Assembly: GCA_036583965.1 (NCBI GenBank) | Contig: JAZBQD010000017.1 | Location: 23,656,385-23,720,384, forward strand | Direction: 5' to 3' | Length of the DNA: 64,000 nt | Source: Prunella strophiata | Taxonomy: Eukaryota > Chordata > Aves > Passeriformes > Prunellidae | Shown: in pieces, positions 60,485 through 64,000 of the stretch | How the letters are laid out: each line of letters starts with the position of its first letter | How positions within the stretch are numbered: the stretch's first letter is position 1 | Position numbers and translations under genes: made by a program | The notes under the pieces: generated by a model | The model's input: only the letters and a program-made list of their open reading frames with translations | Database searches by the model: none | Told to the model about the DNA's origin: nothing

Positions 60485-63185
60485 GCCTACCAAAAAGCTA
60501 TTTTCAACTACCACTCTGCTCTAATAATTCCCAATTTCTATAAGAAGTATTATTCCTTTGAAAGGCTGTTAATTATATTGGACTAAGCGTATCAGAAGTC
60601 AGCTGACATGCTACAGACTTCTCTGGGATAGAGTAGGAGTCCTACAAAGGTAGTTCCAATGTTTTTAGTGCACTTCAGAAAACACGAACTTCCAAGAAAT
60701 TTTTGGCAAAAGAGGTTCAGCAGCAAGATGAGCAGCATATAGCTCTTTAGGGTTCTCAGCAGAAAAATTACAAGGCTAAATCCTGCCAGAGAAGGCACAA
60801 GAAAGAGAAAGGACTGGCTGATGAGTATTTCTGCAGAAATAACTTCAATTAATCACCTTTTGAGAAAGCAGGTGCTTTTATTTGCTTTTCAGGAAAGGAG
60901 ATTATAAGTGCCACTAACTTATCTTTTTCCGGTAAGTTTAGATATCCTGTTGAGTAGGAATATGCTGAGGTGAAGCATGAGAGAATAGACAAGAACTCCA
61001 TTTCAGCCAAATACACCCCATTATACAGCTTCCAGCATTTCAAGATAACTGTGCTCAGTTGGACAGCAGCATATTCCTAATTTTAACATTCTGCGTAGAC
61101 TACTCTGGTGTGATGGAATCAGACTGCTGAAAAGAAAATTATGTTTAAAAAGTTGGAACTGCTGCTTTACAGAAGGTTTACTGAAAAATGTCTTTTAATT
61201 ATAACCATACAAATACAAACATATTCATTATGCTTATGCCATATAAGCCATAGTAATATAATTTTAATTTCTGATTTATTTTATAATTTAAGCACTTAAA
61301 ATCTGAAAATTGTATTTCACACCACTGTGATTCATTGTAAGTGCTGAATATTAGCAGAACAGCTCTGTATGCACATTACCCACACTTCACACAGTACCAT
61401 GAACAATGATGCTCATTGGACCTCAGCCTACATGGGGTCCAAGATTCAACATTTTTAGTAGTTCTGGGATTATCTCTGCAATTAAATTCCTCTCCACTAA
61501 GCAATTGTGACCAATATCCCTATCATGGACACAAACAATCCACACATATACTTGGATATTAAAAAGCTGCTTTCATGTTTCTCCAAGTAGAAACAACAAG
61601 CAACATCTTTAGGAAGAAATGAGCTTTTAGGCTCCTTAAATTCAAGAAATTATGAGCTGAATCCAAACTTGCAGCACAGCACTATGGTGAGGCAAGTAAA
61701 ATATCCACAGATACATTTGAATTACATGTAGTATCCATTCCAATCTGCAGAGATATTCCATACTGGCAAAATAATTCTTGGGGTATACTAATACTACTAT
61801 GCTAACACAGTAGTTGCTACCTCTGTAAGGGAGAAAAAAAAGGGGGCAGCTGGGGGTGATGGATGACTGAGAGAAAACTTTGGAGATTGTTATTCAAGCA
61901 AAGCATCATCCCAGAAACAACTCATCCCCTCTGGCCGTATCTCAGGTGTTTGCTCTGAAACTCTGACAGCAGGCAAACTAAGTGAGTCCTGCTGCTGTTC
62001 TGCTAGGGGAAGGTACTCTCAGGGCACAGGGGACCTGACAGTGGGGCCACAGCAGCACTGGCAAACCTGGATGTGCAACAGGTGTGGCACAGAAATTCTG
62101 TATCTCACAGGAAGGCAGAGACAGAGGGAATAGAGTAGGAGCCTGATTTGCTGATTTCCTAATTAAAAAATTTAAGAAATGAGATATGGTCAGAGATGAA
62201 GTTGAAGAAAATCTCAGTAAAGCTCCTTGGCCAGCACTCCCAAAGATAGCTCAACAGGAAAAAACTTGAGTAGCCCATTTGCCTGGAAAGGCTGCACAGA
62301 AAATAATTAGGTCTTTTCTCACATTTAATATCTGGGAGACAAATTCTGCAAATAAAAGGAACCACAATGTGGAAAGCAAGCTCAGGCCACTAAAGAATTG
62401 AAGCACACATCTCATGAACCAATGCCTGCATATGGGCTAGGGCTGTGTAAAAGTGAATGTCTGGCTTTTTGCAGCAGAATTCATAATCTTTTGCATGGCC
62501 TTGGGTCATCTGCTTAGCAGGAGTTAAATAAATCTTTAAAACTGTGCAGGTTTTCTTTGGAAAGCCTACAGATACACCTCTATTAAAGAGATGAGGCAGG
62601 GTGAAAAATCAGTGTAACAAAGAGATTTTTATTTTGTATACAGTCTGGCTTTCGATATCAGAAGGGAAGACTATAAAAAGGTGTCTGAAAAAAAACTCCC
62701 ATCAAATTCTAATACACATTCAAATCATTGCATAGGTTTGAGAATACTAGTCAGAGTCTCAACTTCACACTTCCTTTTACAGTTATCTACCTTAGTAAAT
62801 TGCTGTGGATAAAACATGGACAAAAAAGAGTTTTTCCCTTTCATACTGACTCCATTACTTCATCTTTTAAAACTGACCACCCTTCTATTTCGTACCATTT
62901 CATTTTAATTCATTCATAAAAAATATTCACCTTAGTCATAGATAATTCACGCTTTGTCAAAAATAAAATGTTCCATCAACTCTGCCCAGTAACTAGTCTA
63001 GGTGTCATTTGGATTGTATTTCCCACCTTTCTAACACATAACTACAAAAAGTAAAAGGAGAGAAAATGAGAATTGAAGGATATAGAATATCTGAGAAGTC
63101 CCCATCACATGACAAATAGCTGAGGTCTTATACAATTTTGGGACATCTACAAAAACATTTTGAATTCTTACATTGACTATTTAGT

Positions 63186-63285
63186 TGGTTTCTTTGTTGG
63201 TGGTAGTTTGGGTTTGGGGATTTTTTGTACACGCTTTCTGTTTGAATTTTTTGGTGTCTTTTTGGGTTTTTTTGTTGGTTGTTTC
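63186..63285. repeat. T/G low-complexity tract
   Basis: About 100 bases dominated by T and G, with GGTTT and T5-8 blocks, on the plus strand. Similar in kind to 56586-56654. Confidence 0.8.
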
Positions 63286-63399
63286 TAAGATGGCCAAAGA
63301 ATTACAATTAATCATTGCATGTTAATTAGATTGCATGCTATGGTGTGAACAGAGATATGAAGCAATAGATATCCTAGAAGGGGATAAAAGCTAAGACTC

Positions 63400-63423
63400 T
63401 TTTTTTTTTTTTTTTTTTTTTTT
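63400..63423. repeat. Run of 24 T
   Basis: The longest homopolymer in the window. It could be the poly(A) of a minus-strand retroposon, but the sequence to its right is not recognised. Confidence 0.95.
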
Positions 63424-64000
63424 AAAGCAAAAAACCTCAAAAAATCTCTAAGGACACAACACTGATAAAGGGAAGCCTTGCTTATCAGCAGTGATGCACA
63501 GTCCTAGCAGTTGTAAAGAAGGAAAAGTTTGCATATCCGGAATGAGAATAGAAATAGCACAGCAGTAATCAAAACATGTCATGATTTTTCAGACCACTTC
63601 CTTTTTAGCCCTATATTCTTGCTAACATAATTTAGCAAGCACCAGCTTTCACCCTTCTACAAATTTAATATAATGAAAAATCTACTGTGAAACATGGACT
63701 CAATTTTGGCATCTAATGATCCATTAGATGACCCATGGAGAAGGAAGCTAGAATCATCTCTAAAAGCTAAATTCTGCATCTTGTCCTCATACATTTTACT
63801 AAAAATATTGCACAGACTTCTATATGTTTTTCTGATCCATAACATTCACACTGCTGATTTTTTATATTACACATGTAGCAATGAAATGACAGGTAGAATC
63901 TTTCTAAGGTTTGTAGTCACCATCTTATTCATAATGTAGAAAGAGTGGCTTTTCTCAAATATACAGGCTGCAAAGTGTGGAAGTTTGATAGACCTCTGAG
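63424..64000. other. AT-rich unique DNA, no gene seen
   Basis: Overlapping frames of 62 and 81 codons on opposite strands (63657-63939) look like chance. No repeat recognised up to the window end. Confidence 0.5.

Larger units (their letters stand above)
58607..63185. other. Mostly AT-rich unique DNA, no gene seen
   Basis: Contains A and T runs at 58829-58868, an LTR-like stretch at 59290-59600 (listed separately), an (AT)/(AG) run at 60465-60484, and a GC-richer patch at 61900-62130. No coding region is recognised; frames stay under 75 codons. Confidence 0.45.

Noticed and set aside
1..64000. tRNA, rRNA, CRISPR array, bacterial-type operons or phage genes
   Set aside because: None seen on reading; no regular spacer-repeat array, no tRNA B-box-like sequence in a foldable context, and the repeats show vertebrate nuclear DNA.

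Overview
The window looks like nuclear DNA from a bird. The best evidence is repeat content. There are several CR1 LINE fragments, two of about 1 kb with the avian octamer tail (TCATAGAA-type units, the reverse complement of ATTCTATG). There are also long terminal repeats (LTRs) that I recognise from memory as abundant avian endogenous-retrovirus families. The sequence is AT-rich and poor in CpG, and every long open frame falls in a repeat, in low-complexity sequence, or looks like chance. I found no exon of a recognisable host gene, no tRNA or rRNA, no CRISPR array and no bacterial-type operon. It reads as a gene desert or the inside of a very large intron. The species cannot be fixed from this sequence.

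Layout: 1-1203 is a GC-richer plus-strand LTR that ends cleanly at 1203 and carries about six decayed ~50-bp internal repeats. 1204-10340 is mostly unique AT-rich DNA with an A/C tract at 3711-3807. 9530-10300 is richer in GC and holds a TATA-box-like site and a well-framed possible exon. 10349-10592 is a compact composite repeat: one inverted and two direct copies of the same ~90-bp unit. A small CR1 piece (10921-11018) and a piece of a second LTR family (12633-12752) follow. An ancient SINE/LINE-tail-like sequence lies at 17811-17858. The two large CR1 copies are at 21317-22335 and 28237-29140, both on the minus strand. A fuller copy of the second LTR family is at about 38000-38577. Short CR1 pieces lie at 43738-43835 (plus) and 47697-47900 (minus). 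A young-looking 107-bp tandem duplication that multiplies a GATA-type motif is at 46636-46843. A possible solo LTR is at 53623-53929, and a weaker one is near 59290-59600. The last 8 kb hold several strongly strand-asymmetric low-complexity tracts.

The only protein-coding remains I can support are broken CR1 ORF2 C-terminal pieces. I see no new multi-gene system. The parts most worth a second look are the composite repeat at 10349-10592, the 46.6-kb duplication, the ancient-tail sequence at 17.8 kb, the clustered palindromes at 30.5 kb and a few AT-rich stretches that could be conserved regulatory DNA. LTR and CR1 family calls rest on memory of the families; no search was run.
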